A model generated the notes under the pieces. It saw only the letters and a program-made list of their open reading frames with translations. It was not told the origin of the DNA and ran no database searches. 64,000 nt of DNA from Candidatus Nitrosocosmicus agrestis (GTDB lineage Archaea; Thermoproteota; Nitrososphaeria; Nitrososphaerales; Nitrososphaeraceae): assembly GCF_008389435.1 (NCBI RefSeq), contig NZ_VUYS01000003.1, forward strand, positions 91,314-155,313, read 5' to 3'. Position 1 is the stretch's first letter, and each line of letters begins with the position of its first letter. Positions 53,761-63,633 of the stretch are shown one piece after another. A program made the translations under genes and the position numbers.

Positions 53761-54564
53761 TTAGGAAAGAAAATCTAATAATTTTTGATAAACAATAGCG
53801 GGTTTTTCTACAAAAGGTGAATGACCTGAATCCCTAATGGTAATTATTTGAGCATGGGGCAATATCTTTTTGAATTTGTCTAGGTAGGAAGGAGGAATTA
53901 GCTTATCACTTTCGCCCCAAACAATAAGCGTAGGTATTTTTGCTAATTTTGCTGCCTCTGCAGCGTTGATAGTGCTAGAAGTGCTGTTTTTAAATGCAGA
54001 TTCAAATGCTTCTTTTGCTCCTTTGATTTCTATCACTGAAACAAAAATGTCTACAACAACCAATAGCAACCTGGTTGGATTTGCAAGTAGTGACCCAAAC
54101 ACTTGTACAAGTTTTTCTCTTCTTGATTGAGGTTCAGCAATTTTAACTGCATTCATATAATCATTAAGCAAAGGCGTCGGTTCATTTAACAATCCAGATG
54201 AATCAAACAAAATCATTTTTTTTACCCTATTCTTATTCTTAATTGCGAAATCTATTGATATGTAACCACCCAATGAATGGCCTACCAAAATGATTTTATC
54301 GTCCTTGTTTATGCCAACTTTGTCCAAGAAATCGCTCAAAAATTGACTAAAAAAACTGATTGTATAATCATATTCTGGTTTGTCGCTTCCTCCAAATCCT
54401 ATCAAATCTACAACAATTGTGTGATACTTGCTTGACAATGCTTCTGGGATATCTCTCCATGCTATTGCGGAAGTTCCTAATCCGTGTATAAATAATACAT
54501 GATCCTTATTATCAGTTCCGTATTCATCATATCTTATAGCATGGCCGTTTACATTTTGATACAA
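53761..54564 (-). CDS. Alpha/beta-fold hydrolase
   Basis: The 267-residue protein has the full alpha/beta hydrolase layout: HGLGTSAIAWRDIPEAL (oxyanion region), GFGGSDKP, the nucleophile elbow GHSLGG with Ser97, acid Asp220 in WGESDKLIPP and His248 in DSGHSPFVEKP. It resembles non-specific carboxylesterases and meta-cleavage-type hydrolases; the substrate is unknown. No signal peptide, so cytosolic. Gene alone. Confidence 0.93.
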   Translation of the reverse strand: MYQNVNGHAIRYDEYGTDNKDHVLFIHGLGTSAIAWRDIPEALSSKYHTIVVDLIGFGGSDKPEYDYTISFFSQFLSDFLDKVGINKDDKIILVGHSLGGYISIDFAIKNKNRVKKMILFDSSGLLNEPTPLLNDYMNAVKIAEPQSRREKLVQVFGSLLANPTRLLLVVVDIFVSVIEIKGAKEAFESAFKNSTSSTINAAEAAKLAKIPTLIVWGESDKLIPPSYLDKFKKILPHAQIITIRDSGHSPFVEKPAIVYQKLLDFLS

Positions 54565-54990
54565 ATTGACAATTAAAACGCCCTGATTCCTTAAATTATT
54601 TTGATTCTTTTTCTTTGCTTGAATTAAACATTATGGAATTTTATAGAAATAGTGATCAAATAGAATACCTATTGAGCATTATATCCCGTTTGTATGTGAA
54701 GCTTGATAAAATTACACTATATAAAAAGGTCAACCTGCGACGCTAAAATTAGCTAAAATACTCTGCTCTATAAAATAAAATATATTTAAACCTTTACTAG
54801 AATTTTGTAGTTTTTCATCGCTTTTGAGCCAATTCTTACTGATAATCAAAATGTCGTCCTATGCCAGGGACCACAAGTAGCCAGAAGGTCTTAGATACTA
54901 ACCAACCAACCAATTAAATTCAGAGAGAAGGATATTTTGTATTAATATAATACATATATTTAATGGAATGAGAATATATTACATATTATC
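54565..54990. other. Intergenic stretch
   Basis: AT-rich with a short CCAACCAACCAA run near 54901-54912. No gene seen. Confidence 0.35.
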
Positions 54991-55251
54991 TTGACAGATA
55001 AACCTAGCTGCGATCCTCGAACAAGGGCTTACAAGAATGGTAAAACCTTTGATCAATGTAGAACAGAAGCTCAATTATTAGTTGAAAAGTTAGCAAATGA
55101 GACAGAACCGGGTCAAGAAATAACCTGGAATCAGATATTAAAAATCGCAAATCATGATGAAATTGTTTACAAACTCATTTTAAAATATTTTAGGCAGAGA
55201 GGATATGATATAGGCAACCATTTGATCCCTCGGGTCGTCAAGGCTAGCTGA
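54991..55251 (+). CDS. Small hypothetical protein, TTG start, 86 aa
   Basis: The product opens MTDKPSCDPRTRAYKNGKTF, has a helical middle (CRTEAQLLVEKLANETE) and a C-terminal ITWNQILKIANHDEIVYKLI and KYFRQRGYDI. The last part looks like a small winged-helix or wHTH fold. Two Cys are in the first third. No family certain. Confidence 0.6.
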   Translation: MTDKPSCDPRTRAYKNGKTFDQCRTEAQLLVEKLANETEPGQEITWNQILKIANHDEIVYKLILKYFRQRGYDIGNHLIPRVVKAS

Positions 55252-55348
55252 ATCAAAAATATAAAAAACAAGTTAATTCTAGACAAAACATACCTAAAAA
55301 AAGAATTAGCGACTCCCTTAAGTATTACTGGAAAGTGAATTATTATGA

Positions 55349-55963
55349 ATGGGTATAACAAAATCAAAAAGTTTCTTTATTCTTGTTTCTCTTATTATTG
55401 GAGTATTTTTAACTCCTTTAATTCTTTCATATGATATAGTCCAAGGAACAGTTATTTCCGCGGGTGATGACTCGATTGATAGCTCAAATACTGATAGCAA
55501 CAATTCTGGAGATAACGTTAATTCCGATACTTCATCATCAGATACTTCAAACTCTATTATGAAATCCGCAGCTAAAGGTTCGCACAGTCACGTACAGGCA
55601 AAAAACACTCAACAATCTATTTATAATTGTGCCACAGGTCAAAAAGGTGTAATTATTAATCCCGGGAGTTTTAAAATGAGTGCCGACAAGAAAAACGGAA
55701 AGTGGCATGGGATCATTTCTATTAAAGGGTCAACTGGCGAAAAAAGTGGCCATATTATAAGCGGTAAAAATAGTGGAGTTACCTACTCCTTTAAAGGCAA
55801 TTTGGATACCAAAAATACTTTGTGTCATTTCCCTGGCCTTCAGCTGAGTGGAACTTCTTTTGATTTGGGTTCACTAACATGTGGAACTTTAAAAAATATT
55901 AAATACACAGAACTATCCTCTGGAAATGCCAATTACTTTAAGGTTCTCATAACGTGCAGTTAA
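55349..55963 (+). CDS. Secreted Ser/Gly/Asn-rich protein, 204 aa
   Basis: The 204-residue product has a signal segment (about residues 6-28). Then a Ser/Asp/Asn-rich linker (SIDSSNTDSNNSGDNVNSDT) and a beta-rich domain with Cys pairs: YNCATGQKGVIINPG, KWHGIISIKGSTG, NTLCHFPGLQLSG, SLTCGTLKNIKY and ITCS. The four Cys suggest two disulfides. No family recognised; probably surface or secreted. Confidence 0.7.
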   Translation: MGITKSKSFFILVSLIIGVFLTPLILSYDIVQGTVISAGDDSIDSSNTDSNNSGDNVNSDTSSSDTSNSIMKSAAKGSHSHVQAKNTQQSIYNCATGQKGVIINPGSFKMSADKKNGKWHGIISIKGSTGEKSGHIISGKNSGVTYSFKGNLDTKNTLCHFPGLQLSGTSFDLGSLTCGTLKNIKYTELSSGNANYFKVLITCS

Positions 55964-56087
55964 TATACCCATTTATTTTACACACATCGATATCTCTAAA
56001 GGTAATACTATTATTTGGTAAAAGTATTTCCTCAAAGGATCTGATTTAGAGATAAATAAAAACATAAGTAAATACAAGTAAGAGATC

Positions 56088-57065
56088 TTGAAGATAGCCG
56101 CCCTAGTTCAGAATGTTGAATTTAAACAGCGTATCGAAGAAAAAATGAGAAAAACCAATATTTTCATTGATTTTATAAAAAATGACGAACCACTAATTCC
56201 TCAAATAATGGATGCTGAGATCATAATAAACAGTTTTAACAAGATTGACAGAAACTTGATTGATTCTTGTCCCAAGCTGAAATTAGTACAGCAGTCTGGG
56301 ATTGGAGTTGACGGCATTGACATCGATTATTGCACCGAGAAGGATATTTATGTTGCAAATGTTCCTCTGGCAAATGCAATTTCTGTAGCCGAACATACAT
56401 TTCTGTTGATGCTTTATCTATGTAAGAATATTAAATTAGATCCTCTTCAATCTGTTTCAAGCACCGGAAGATTTGTTAGGAGAGAACCTGATAAGATTGG
56501 ATTTGAACTTCAAGGTAAGAATCTATTAATAATTGGGCTTGGGGTAACTGGGATTGAAGTTGCCAAAAGAGCTAAAGCATTTGGAATGAAAGTCACTGCT
56601 ATAACAAAACATCCATTTACTAAAACTGTAGGCGGTGATAAAAAGTATTTTGTAGATTACTTGTATGGAATCGATAAATTAGTCGATGTTCTCCCAAAAG
56701 CTGACATTGTATCTATACATACACCACTCAATCAAGAGACCGAAAATATGATAGGCAAAAAAGAGCTGGATTTGATGAAAAAAAGCGCATATCTTGTTAA
56801 CGTGGCAAGAGCCCCAATAGTATCTAGGGAGGCTCTGCTAGGATCACTTGTGAATAAAAATATAGCTGGCGCTGCGTTTGATGTTTTTTGGGAAGAACCC
56901 GCAGACACTGATGACCCATTGTTAAAACTTGAAAATTTTGTTCTTACTCCACATTTGGCAGGTTGGACCTACGAGGCAATTGATTCAATAACTGATATAA
57001 TGTTTATGAATTTTGAAAGAATATTACGTGGACAAATACCAATGACCATGGTAAATAAAGGTTAA
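56088..57065 (+). CDS. D-isomer-specific 2-hydroxyacid dehydrogenase
   Basis: The 325-residue protein (TTG start, no better ATG upstream) matches the phosphoglycerate/glyoxylate reductase family: NAD site Gly150-x-Gly152-x2-Gly155 in IIGLGVTGIEVAKRA, catalytic Arg241 in VNVARAPIV, Glu270 in FWEEPADTDDP and His289 in LTPHLAGWT. It reduces 2-oxoacids with NAD(P)H or the reverse. Substrate cannot be told; serine synthesis (SerA-like) or glyoxylate are options. No regulatory domain, so it is a short form. Confidence 0.92.
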   Translation: MKIAALVQNVEFKQRIEEKMRKTNIFIDFIKNDEPLIPQIMDAEIIINSFNKIDRNLIDSCPKLKLVQQSGIGVDGIDIDYCTEKDIYVANVPLANAISVAEHTFLLMLYLCKNIKLDPLQSVSSTGRFVRREPDKIGFELQGKNLLIIGLGVTGIEVAKRAKAFGMKVTAITKHPFTKTVGGDKKYFVDYLYGIDKLVDVLPKADIVSIHTPLNQETENMIGKKELDLMKKSAYLVNVARAPIVSREALLGSLVNKNIAGAAFDVFWEEPADTDDPLLKLENFVLTPHLAGWTYEAIDSITDIMFMNFERILRGQIPMTMVNKG

Positions 57066-57206
57066 TCATTCTTTAGGTTCTAATTCTAAATGGGAATTTA
57101 GAAAAGACACAATACAATTTTTTTTGAAATTTTATCTCTGGATCGTACTTCTTTTTTTTATAATTTCATATCTATTATATATCACTTTGATTAAAATCAC
57201 TTATTT

Positions 57207-58826
57207 GTGGTAAGAAGTAAAAAAGGCACCGATGATTCTTACTTTAGATCTGAGAAAGATGATTTTAAGAATAGCCACCTTACCGATGAGCGAGGTGATT
57301 CATTAAGCTCAACATCAATTCACAGTGAGGCCTATAGGGAGAAAATTGGGATTGCAATAACCTCCATAATTGCCTCGCTGGGTTTGACTGTTTCAAAGTT
57401 TGTTATAGCCTTTTTGACAAACAGCTTGGGTTTGCTCTCAGAGGGCATGCATTCTGGTTTAGATGTGTTTGCCGCCTTAATGACTTTATATGCAGTAAGG
57501 ATGTCTAGGAAACCTCCAGACCCCGAGCATACCTATGGATATGCAAAGTTCGAAAGTCTTACGAGCTTAGGTGCGGTATTATTATTGTTTATTGTTGCTG
57601 GCTGGATTTTTTACGAGGGATTGGAGAGAATTCTATTCACACATGAGGCTCCAGAAGTCACATGGGTTTCATTTGGGGTCCTTGCTGTATCAATCCTTGT
57701 TGATTTCGGAAGGTCACGCGCACTCTATCGCGTTGCTAACAAATACGGAAGTCAGGCTATTGAAGCCGATGCCTTGCATTTCAGAGTGGACATGCTTACA
57801 TCTTCTGTAGTTTTTATTGGATTAGCAATAGTATATTTTGGCAATGTGCCAAATGCTGATTCATTCGCTGCAATTGCTGTCGCTGGACTTATTGTTTACA
57901 CTTCTCTTGGTTTAGGTAGGAGAACTCTAGACGTATTATTGGATAAAGCTCCCAAAGGTATACAGGGACAAATTCATGAGTCTATAACTGGATTTGAAGG
58001 AATTAGAAAGGCACACAGCATCAGAGTACGCAAGGTGGGAAAAAACACTTTTGTGGATCTACATATTGAAGTTCCAAGAATGTACACTCATGATAAGGCT
58101 CATAGAATCGCAACTAATGTGGAAAACAAGATAAGAAATGAAATACTTCCAGAGTCAGACGTTGTTGTTCACGTAGATGCGATTGAGGATGAGATGACCG
58201 AAACCATTAAAGATAAGATAAGGTTGATCTCTGAAGACTTTCCTTCAATCAAGAATATCCACTCTATTTATTTTTCAAATATAGGTGCCTCTGATGTAAA
58301 GAACAAATTACAAGATCAGTCTATAAATGTCAGACATTTTCAGTTATTGCATTTATACCTGGATGTCCAGATGGATGATAAATTAGATTTTAAAATAGCT
58401 CACGGTGTTGTAGATGAATTTGAAGCAAAAATTAAAGAACAAATCAAAAACATAGTGCGTATTACAACTCACATCGAAACTGATCTCGACTCAGAGTCTG
58501 CAGTGGGCCATGAAGAATTTGCAGATCAGGTATTCTTAGATAGAATTAAAGAAATGGCTTTATCAATTAAAGGTGTTTCTGACTGCAACGATATATCGCT
58601 CGTATACGTGAAGTCAGAACTACACATTACTTTAACTATAAAAATAAACCCGGATAGTTTATCTCAAGATAACGAAATTAAAAATGGTTTAGAGGGTGAT
58701 TCTAAGCAAGACGAGTCTGTTGGATTTTCAGTTGAAAAAGCTCATGCGATTTCAACCCGTGTTCAGAATTTGTTATTGGAAAACACTAGCGCCTCTCGGG
58801 TAATTGTGCATGCTGAACCCGTATAA
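57207..58826 (+). CDS. Cation diffusion facilitator (CDF) metal transporter with long C-terminus
   Basis: From GTG 57207 the 539-residue protein has six CDF helices (about residues 48-245), with the transport-site motifs His82-x3-Asp86 in MHSGLDV and His191-x3-Asp195 in LHFRVDML. These residues are the zinc/iron/manganese site; HxxxD on both helices suggests Zn2+ or a similar divalent ion. The C-terminal region, about 290 residues, carries one cytosolic ZT-dimer domain (THDKAHRIATNVENKI and VVVHVDA) and, after a middle part with another such pattern, a second (VEKAHAISTRVQNLLL ending VIVHAEPV). CDF proteins usually end after one such domain, near 300 residues. Exports metal by proton antiport. 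Confidence 0.92.
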   Translation: MVRSKKGTDDSYFRSEKDDFKNSHLTDERGDSLSSTSIHSEAYREKIGIAITSIIASLGLTVSKFVIAFLTNSLGLLSEGMHSGLDVFAALMTLYAVRMSRKPPDPEHTYGYAKFESLTSLGAVLLLFIVAGWIFYEGLERILFTHEAPEVTWVSFGVLAVSILVDFGRSRALYRVANKYGSQAIEADALHFRVDMLTSSVVFIGLAIVYFGNVPNADSFAAIAVAGLIVYTSLGLGRRTLDVLLDKAPKGIQGQIHESITGFEGIRKAHSIRVRKVGKNTFVDLHIEVPRMYTHDKAHRIATNVENKIRNEILPESDVVVHVDAIEDEMTETIKDKIRLISEDFPSIKNIHSIYFSNIGASDVKNKLQDQSINVRHFQLLHLYLDVQMDDKLDFKIAHGVVDEFEAKIKEQIKNIVRITTHIETDLDSESAVGHEEFADQVFLDRIKEMALSIKGVSDCNDISLVYVKSELHITLTIKINPDSLSQDNEIKNGLEGDSKQDESVGFSVEKAHAISTRVQNLLLENTSASRVIVHAEPV

Positions 58827-59128
58827 CTTAACTTAACATTCATGATTAATTCATCAATCAATCAATCAATAAATCAATTAATTATTCTAATATTTACTAT
58901 TTTGATTAATCATTACGGATGATTAATTACCTTGAGATTTTTTTTAGTACTGATAATGTTATGATGCATTTATGAGTAACAGGCTAATATGACAAAACAC
59001 TCTAATCATTGGTTTAAAAACAACTAGGAATGACATCATTATTTAAAAAAAATAATTATCATGTGCGACAAACAGCATTGCGAAAAATATGGAATAGGGG
59101 CGAGTATAAAGGTGATGATTATCTATTT
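58827..59128. other. Intergenic stretch with a TCAA microsatellite
   Basis: About 58850-58880 is a run of (ATCA) repeats. Otherwise AT-rich; the last bases are the flank of an IS6 insertion. Confidence 0.5.
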
Positions 59129-59803
59129 GGCTCTGTTAACTTAAGAAAATGTTATAGCTTGAAGATGTTCTATCTCGATTATGTTGGATAAAAGAAACAG
59201 AACACCTTCTTTAGATATTGACCATGCTTTGTATTTGTACTTTCTTGGTTTATCAACTAGAAGTGTTTCTAAAGCAATATTTTGTCTACGCAAGGTAAAG
59301 AGAAGTCATGTTGCAGTATGGAAGTGGATTCAGAAATACCATCCAAGAAAGGTATTCTCAAAAAGAAAAAGGATTTCAGAATACATAGTTGACGAGACAT
59401 TGCTTAAGGTTGGTTCGGAATATTTGTGGCTATGGGTTGCAATAGAGCCAGAAAACAGGCAAATTCTCGCAGTAACTGTATCCAGAGAAAGGAATATGCT
59501 TATCGCAGAGAGATTCATATCAAGGATAGTCAAGATTCATGGGAAACATACCGTTTCTACTGATGGTGGTACATGGTACCCGATGGCATGTAAATTCCTA
59601 AAACTAAAACACCATATCCATTCCTCATACGAGAAAAGTCTGATTGAAAGAACTATGCAGTATATCAAGGACAGGACAGAAATCTTTGACGACTACTTTC
59701 CATGTAAAAAGATAGGTTGTAAACTAAAACATGTATTGAACTGGTTAAATCTATTTGTTAATCGTCACAATGAAGATATGATATGCTTAAGTTAACAGTG
59801 CCC
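59129..59803. mobile_element. Second IS6-type insertion sequence with target duplication
   Basis: The ends are GGCTCTGTTAACTTAAG on the left and, at the right, the complement of GGGCACTGTTAACTTAAG, so 15 of 17 bases correspond. The 8-bp duplication ATCTATTT lies at 59121-59128 and 59804-59811. The transposase has the same DDE layout as the copy at 34210 but is clearly diverged in DNA, so the two are different members. Confidence 0.88.
59181..59795 (+). CDS. IS6-family DDE transposase, second copy
   Basis: The 204-residue protein has a HTH part (LGLSTRSVSKAIFCLRKVKR) and the DDE domain with Asp in YIVDETLLKVGSEYLWLWVA, Asp in STDGGTWYP and Glu in SLIERTMQYIKDRTEIFDDY. It ends 8 bases before the right end of the insertion. 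It looks intact. ATG 59181 is the natural start. Confidence 0.92.
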   Translation: MLDKRNRTPSLDIDHALYLYFLGLSTRSVSKAIFCLRKVKRSHVAVWKWIQKYHPRKVFSKRKRISEYIVDETLLKVGSEYLWLWVAIEPENRQILAVTVSRERNMLIAERFISRIVKIHGKHTVSTDGGTWYPMACKFLKLKHHIHSSYEKSLIERTMQYIKDRTEIFDDYFPCKKIGCKLKHVLNWLNLFVNRHNEDMICLS

Positions 59804-59954
59804 ATCTATTTATTATAAATATATATATATATAATAATTTGACCACTGGAATGTTATTAATCCAAAGTCGAGTATTCATAAGAACTAACTATTAGGGATA
59901 CCATGCTTGAGATTATGCCAAAACTATTAAAATGAAAGATCGCTTCTGCCTATT

Positions 59955-61130
59955 GTGCAACCACTGAAGGTAAGTTTCTGGAATGTAAATAATTTATTTG
60001 ATACTAATCTTTCAAACTTTGGTTCTGATATTGAATTTACTCCATCTCGGGGTTGGAGTAATGCTGTAAAAAATAAGAAAATTGAAAATTTAGCATCCTT
60101 GATAAATTCGTTACATAATAATGAGGGTCCTGATTTGTTGGGTGTCGCCGAGGTAGAGACTGAGGAACTTCTTTCTGATTTAGTCAAGAGACTTTTGCCA
60201 AAAAAGGAATACGCTGTGGCCAAGTATTTGAGTGGCCCAGATATAAGGGGGATTGATACAGCGCTAATATATTCTAAAAAGAGATTACGATTAAATGAGG
60301 TAAAATCTTTTGGGATTAATATACGTTATCCTACAAGGGACATATACTCTGCTAATTTTACCGTGATAGATAACGGAGCAGAGCTGAATGTCCTGGTAAA
60401 TCACTGGCCATCTCGAGCGGGAGGGCGATATGAAACTGAGCCTCTGAGAATAGCTGTGGCTGAAAACTGTGCAAGGGCGGTTGAGGATTTGTTAAAATTT
60501 AGCGGCGAAGATTTGGAAAAATTGCCAATTGATATTAAAAATAATAACAAAGTACTTAATAGGATCAATTGTAAATGGAATAGAAATATATTATTGATGG
60601 GCGACTTTAACGACAATCCTTATGATAAAAGTGTCTTAAACTATTTACACGCTACACCTGATAGGAACAAGCTATTAAACTGGGATGAGATATTTGATCA
60701 TCCAAGTACTAAAAGATGGCCAATGAATAAACAAACAGACAAACATAATTATCTTTTCTATCAAGGGTATTTGTTTAACTGCATGTGGCCAATTATACCC
60801 GATGGGACGATATATTATAATGATGGTTTTGATCTTTTCGATCAATTTATTGTATCTAGAGGTTTATTAAACGGAGAACAACGGTTGAAAATAAATTTAG
60901 AATCTGTAAGAGTAAACAAGAAAATCCAATTAGATAATAATATTTCAGATTACAATTTTGATGCTAGGGATAAAAGCAAGATACATCCGTCTTTAAGACA
61001 CACCCCTATGAGATTTGAGTATCAACGCTTAAAACCAAACGGTGAATTTGAAGAAGTCTCTGCGGGACGTTCTATATTAACAGGATATAGTGATCACTTT
61101 CCCATAGAAGCTATGATCAAGATCTTGTAG
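59955..61130 (+). CDS. Endonuclease/exonuclease/phosphatase (EEP) family protein
   Basis: From GTG 59955 the 391-residue protein has the EEP motifs: VSFWNVNNLFDTN, GVAEVETEELL with Glu, LVNHWPSR, LLMGDFNDNP and, at the end, GYSDHFPIEAM with Asp-His. These are the metal and catalytic residues of the DNase I/ExoIII/phosphatase fold. The substrate could be DNA, RNA or a phosphoester. No signal peptide. It follows the second IS6 element. Length is somewhat above typical because of inserts. Confidence 0.88.
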   Translation: MQPLKVSFWNVNNLFDTNLSNFGSDIEFTPSRGWSNAVKNKKIENLASLINSLHNNEGPDLLGVAEVETEELLSDLVKRLLPKKEYAVAKYLSGPDIRGIDTALIYSKKRLRLNEVKSFGINIRYPTRDIYSANFTVIDNGAELNVLVNHWPSRAGGRYETEPLRIAVAENCARAVEDLLKFSGEDLEKLPIDIKNNNKVLNRINCKWNRNILLMGDFNDNPYDKSVLNYLHATPDRNKLLNWDEIFDHPSTKRWPMNKQTDKHNYLFYQGYLFNCMWPIIPDGTIYYNDGFDLFDQFIVSRGLLNGEQRLKINLESVRVNKKIQLDNNISDYNFDARDKSKIHPSLRHTPMRFEYQRLKPNGEFEEVSAGRSILTGYSDHFPIEAMIKIL

Positions 61131-61361
61131 ATTATATTATTGGTATATGAATGGTTGTAGATCGCTATTACTAGAAAGCAAGCACCAAACGGTGAATTTC
61201 GCATTTTGATGTCTTTTTTTGGGTACATTCATATGAACAGTTGTTTAATCATAAATTAAATTTATTTTGAAATCATATAATTTGAAAGTTGAAATACTGA
61301 ATTAAAGTCCACTTTTCTTGCCAATATTTATTATCCTCAATTGTGTTAGAAAAGATATAGT

Positions 61362-61796
61362 ATGCAAAATTGGGATGAGGACCTCAGTAAAATAATGGAG
61401 AAAAAACTTAAACAATATCAAAACATGGCTGACATAAAAAATACTTTTGGTAATAATCGTATGGAGCCTACTTTAAATACTCCTATAACAATGACTGATT
61501 ACAACTTTGACGAAATGTCCAAAAAATATAATAATCTAGTTGTTGATTTTTGGGCTCCATGGTGTGGTCCGTGCAAAATGGTATCACCAATCATAGATCA
61601 GTTAGCTCGTGAATTTAGTGGAAAGATTGTATTTGGTAAAGTAAATGTGGATGAGAATCCAACAGTTGCAAACATTTTTGGAATACAGAGCATCCCTACA
61701 TTAATAATATTCAAGAACGGGAATGCGGTAGATGGGATAATGGGGGCAGCTTCAAAAGCCCAATTAGTTGCTACCTTGTCTAAATATTTCGCCTAG
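61362..61796 (+). CDS. trxA: Thioredoxin with N-terminal extension
   Basis: The 144-residue protein has a 40-residue charged helical extension (DEDLSKIMEKKLKQYQNM) and a canonical thioredoxin fold: VVDFWAPWCGPCKMVSPI with the active site Trp67-Cys68-Gly-Pro-Cys71, GKVNVDENPTVANIFGIQSI and the cis-Pro in IPTLIIFKNG. It is a disulfide reductase of the cytosol. The N-terminal extension is frequent in archaeal members. Gene alone; no reductase next door. Confidence 0.93.
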   Translation: MQNWDEDLSKIMEKKLKQYQNMADIKNTFGNNRMEPTLNTPITMTDYNFDEMSKKYNNLVVDFWAPWCGPCKMVSPIIDQLAREFSGKIVFGKVNVDENPTVANIFGIQSIPTLIIFKNGNAVDGIMGAASKAQLVATLSKYFA

Positions 61797-62094
61797 CCTT
61801 TGAGTCCAAATACTCTATTTTATTATTTTTCCTAGTAACACTTGTACAAATACAATTATCAAATATAAAATCCAACAATATTATTTCATTTTTAAATTTC
61901 TGAAATTCATGATAATGAAGTGTGAAGCAGGATCGATTAGTCCGGCTGCCTGAAAACTGCCTGAAAAGATTCTCTGGTTGTCTATTTGTAAATGCTTTTT
62001 AGTGCAAATATGTGTCTATAAGAGTTATGTCATCGAGGAACAGCAAAAATAAAAAAAAGTGTAGGTATGTATAAAAAATATGTAAAGTATATTC
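61797..62094. other. Short intergenic stretch
   Basis: Between convergent thioredoxin and CBS genes. No gene seen. Confidence 0.35.
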
Positions 62095-63315
62095 TTATTC
62101 TTTGGGTGAGTATCTTACAGAATCTTTTTGTTTGTCCGTAGACTTTCTTCGGGAAATTTGATTCTTTAAGCTATCACTCATTTCATCAAAAATCTTCGCA
62201 ATATCGTACTCGTTAGTAGAAGTATATGAATATCTCTTATAGGGTGATATTATACTGGCTGAAATTTCATATCTTTTTCTTTCACCTGTTACGTCTTTTA
62301 TCTTTATTTTACATCTTGCTTCAACAATGTCTGGAGATATTTTATGCATAAGCTTTATTGTATTTGTAAATTTTGATTTTACTAATTCTGACTCGAAAGG
62401 ATCTTCCGGTAAGCCAATTATATATGCTGGTATTTCAGTTTCCACTTGCTCTCCTAGCAGAGTAATGATATCTCTAAAGGTAATAATACCCAAAATACTG
62501 TCTAAAGATTTTACAAGGACATAAGTTGAATTTGATTTTAGCATTAGATCTATAACTGAAATCATCGTTTCATCTGGATCAATTGTTATTAGATTTTTTT
62601 CCGAGATACCAATAACATCTAATTCCAATCTATGTTTCTCATGATCAGAAATAATGGCATCTCTTGCTATCCTGTCTGATGGAATTAAGGTTTGCATGAC
62701 ATCAATTGATGTAATAATCCCTATCACCATATCTTTTCCTTCTTGCCTATGCTCTATGATGGGGAGATGATCTATCATGTCTTTTACCATGATATTTCTT
62801 GCGGTTGCTACTTTATCTTTTGGCTCCAATGTTATTAATTCAGGAGTCATCAGATCTGAGGCAATTAGTTTTTTGTCAAAGTTAATTTTCTTGCCAACAA
62901 AAGTTGTAAGAATGTGCTGCAAAATTTTTTTGGAAGAAAGTTGGCCTACTATTTCATGAGTATTTGAACTGACAATAGGTAAAGAACGAAGGCGATGTAA
63001 ACTCATAATTCGAGCAGCATCACCTATGGAATCGTTTTCAGTAAGGGTTGGTATTCTTTTCCCTATATGGGATGATTTCATCATGCTTATATCCTTGGCG
63101 ACTAGTGTATCTCGTGTGTTGACACAAATTATGCTCTTATCAGCCATTTGAACAAATACTTCGTGAGAATTTTCTTTGGACATGATTCCAATGATTTTGG
63201 AAATATGGACATCTTCTTTGACTGAATTTGGCTTTTCCATTAGATCTTTAATTATTTGTGTGCGAATGTCCTTTAAGTGACCGTATAACTGTCTACTGAC
63301 CTCTCGTGAAAGCAT
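62095..63315 (-). CDS. Four-CBS protein with HPF-like C-terminal domain
   Basis: The 406-residue protein has four CBS motifs: VHISKIIGIMSKENSHEVFV, IPTLTENDSIGDAARIM ending SLPIVSS, LITLEPKDKVATARNIM ending HLPIIEH, and LITIDPDETMISVIDLM with ILGIITFRDI. CBS pairs bind adenosine nucleotides such as ATP, AMP or S-adenosylmethionine. The C-terminal 100 residues (VEARCKIKIKDVTGERKRYE, then SPYKRYSYTSTNEYDIAKIF and DEMSDSLKNQISRRK) resemble the ribosome hibernation factor fold (HPF/YfiA). If so, it would couple energy charge to ribosome silencing. No membrane segment. The second domain is an inference from pattern. Confidence 0.8.
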   Translation of the reverse strand: MLSREVSRQLYGHLKDIRTQIIKDLMEKPNSVKEDVHISKIIGIMSKENSHEVFVQMADKSIICVNTRDTLVAKDISMMKSSHIGKRIPTLTENDSIGDAARIMSLHRLRSLPIVSSNTHEIVGQLSSKKILQHILTTFVGKKINFDKKLIASDLMTPELITLEPKDKVATARNIMVKDMIDHLPIIEHRQEGKDMVIGIITSIDVMQTLIPSDRIARDAIISDHEKHRLELDVIGISEKNLITIDPDETMISVIDLMLKSNSTYVLVKSLDSILGIITFRDIITLLGEQVETEIPAYIIGLPEDPFESELVKSKFTNTIKLMHKISPDIVEARCKIKIKDVTGERKRYEISASIISPYKRYSYTSTNEYDIAKIFDEMSDSLKNQISRRKSTDKQKDSVRYSPKE

Positions 63316-63633
63316 AGTATGATAATTATCTTATGTTATTTTATACTTATGCAATTATACTGTAAAGATGTTCACTAGATATTCAAAAATCTTGGAGAAT
63401 GAGTGTCTGGGTAGGTTAAAATTCTGGATTTTGTCAAGTAGCAACTTTATTAATATCCCAAAGAAATTGCAAGTTCTGAAAATGTTAATTAAGTTTGGTG
63501 CAGTAAATGAAAAAAATAAGTGTAAATTTTAACAGACAATAAACAATCAGAATGGTTATTTGATTAAAAAAAATAATATCTGAGTATAGTTATCAATAAC
63601 TTTTATGATCGAATTGCTAATAGAGTATTACAA
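63316..63633. other. Divergent intergenic stretch
   Basis: Promoter region between the CBS gene and the partial secreted repeat protein. No gene seen. Confidence 0.4.

Noticed and set aside
61034..61209. 16-bp repeat ACCAAACGGTGAATTT in and after the EEP gene
   Set aside because: Only two copies with no further shared flank; most likely a small local duplication without function.
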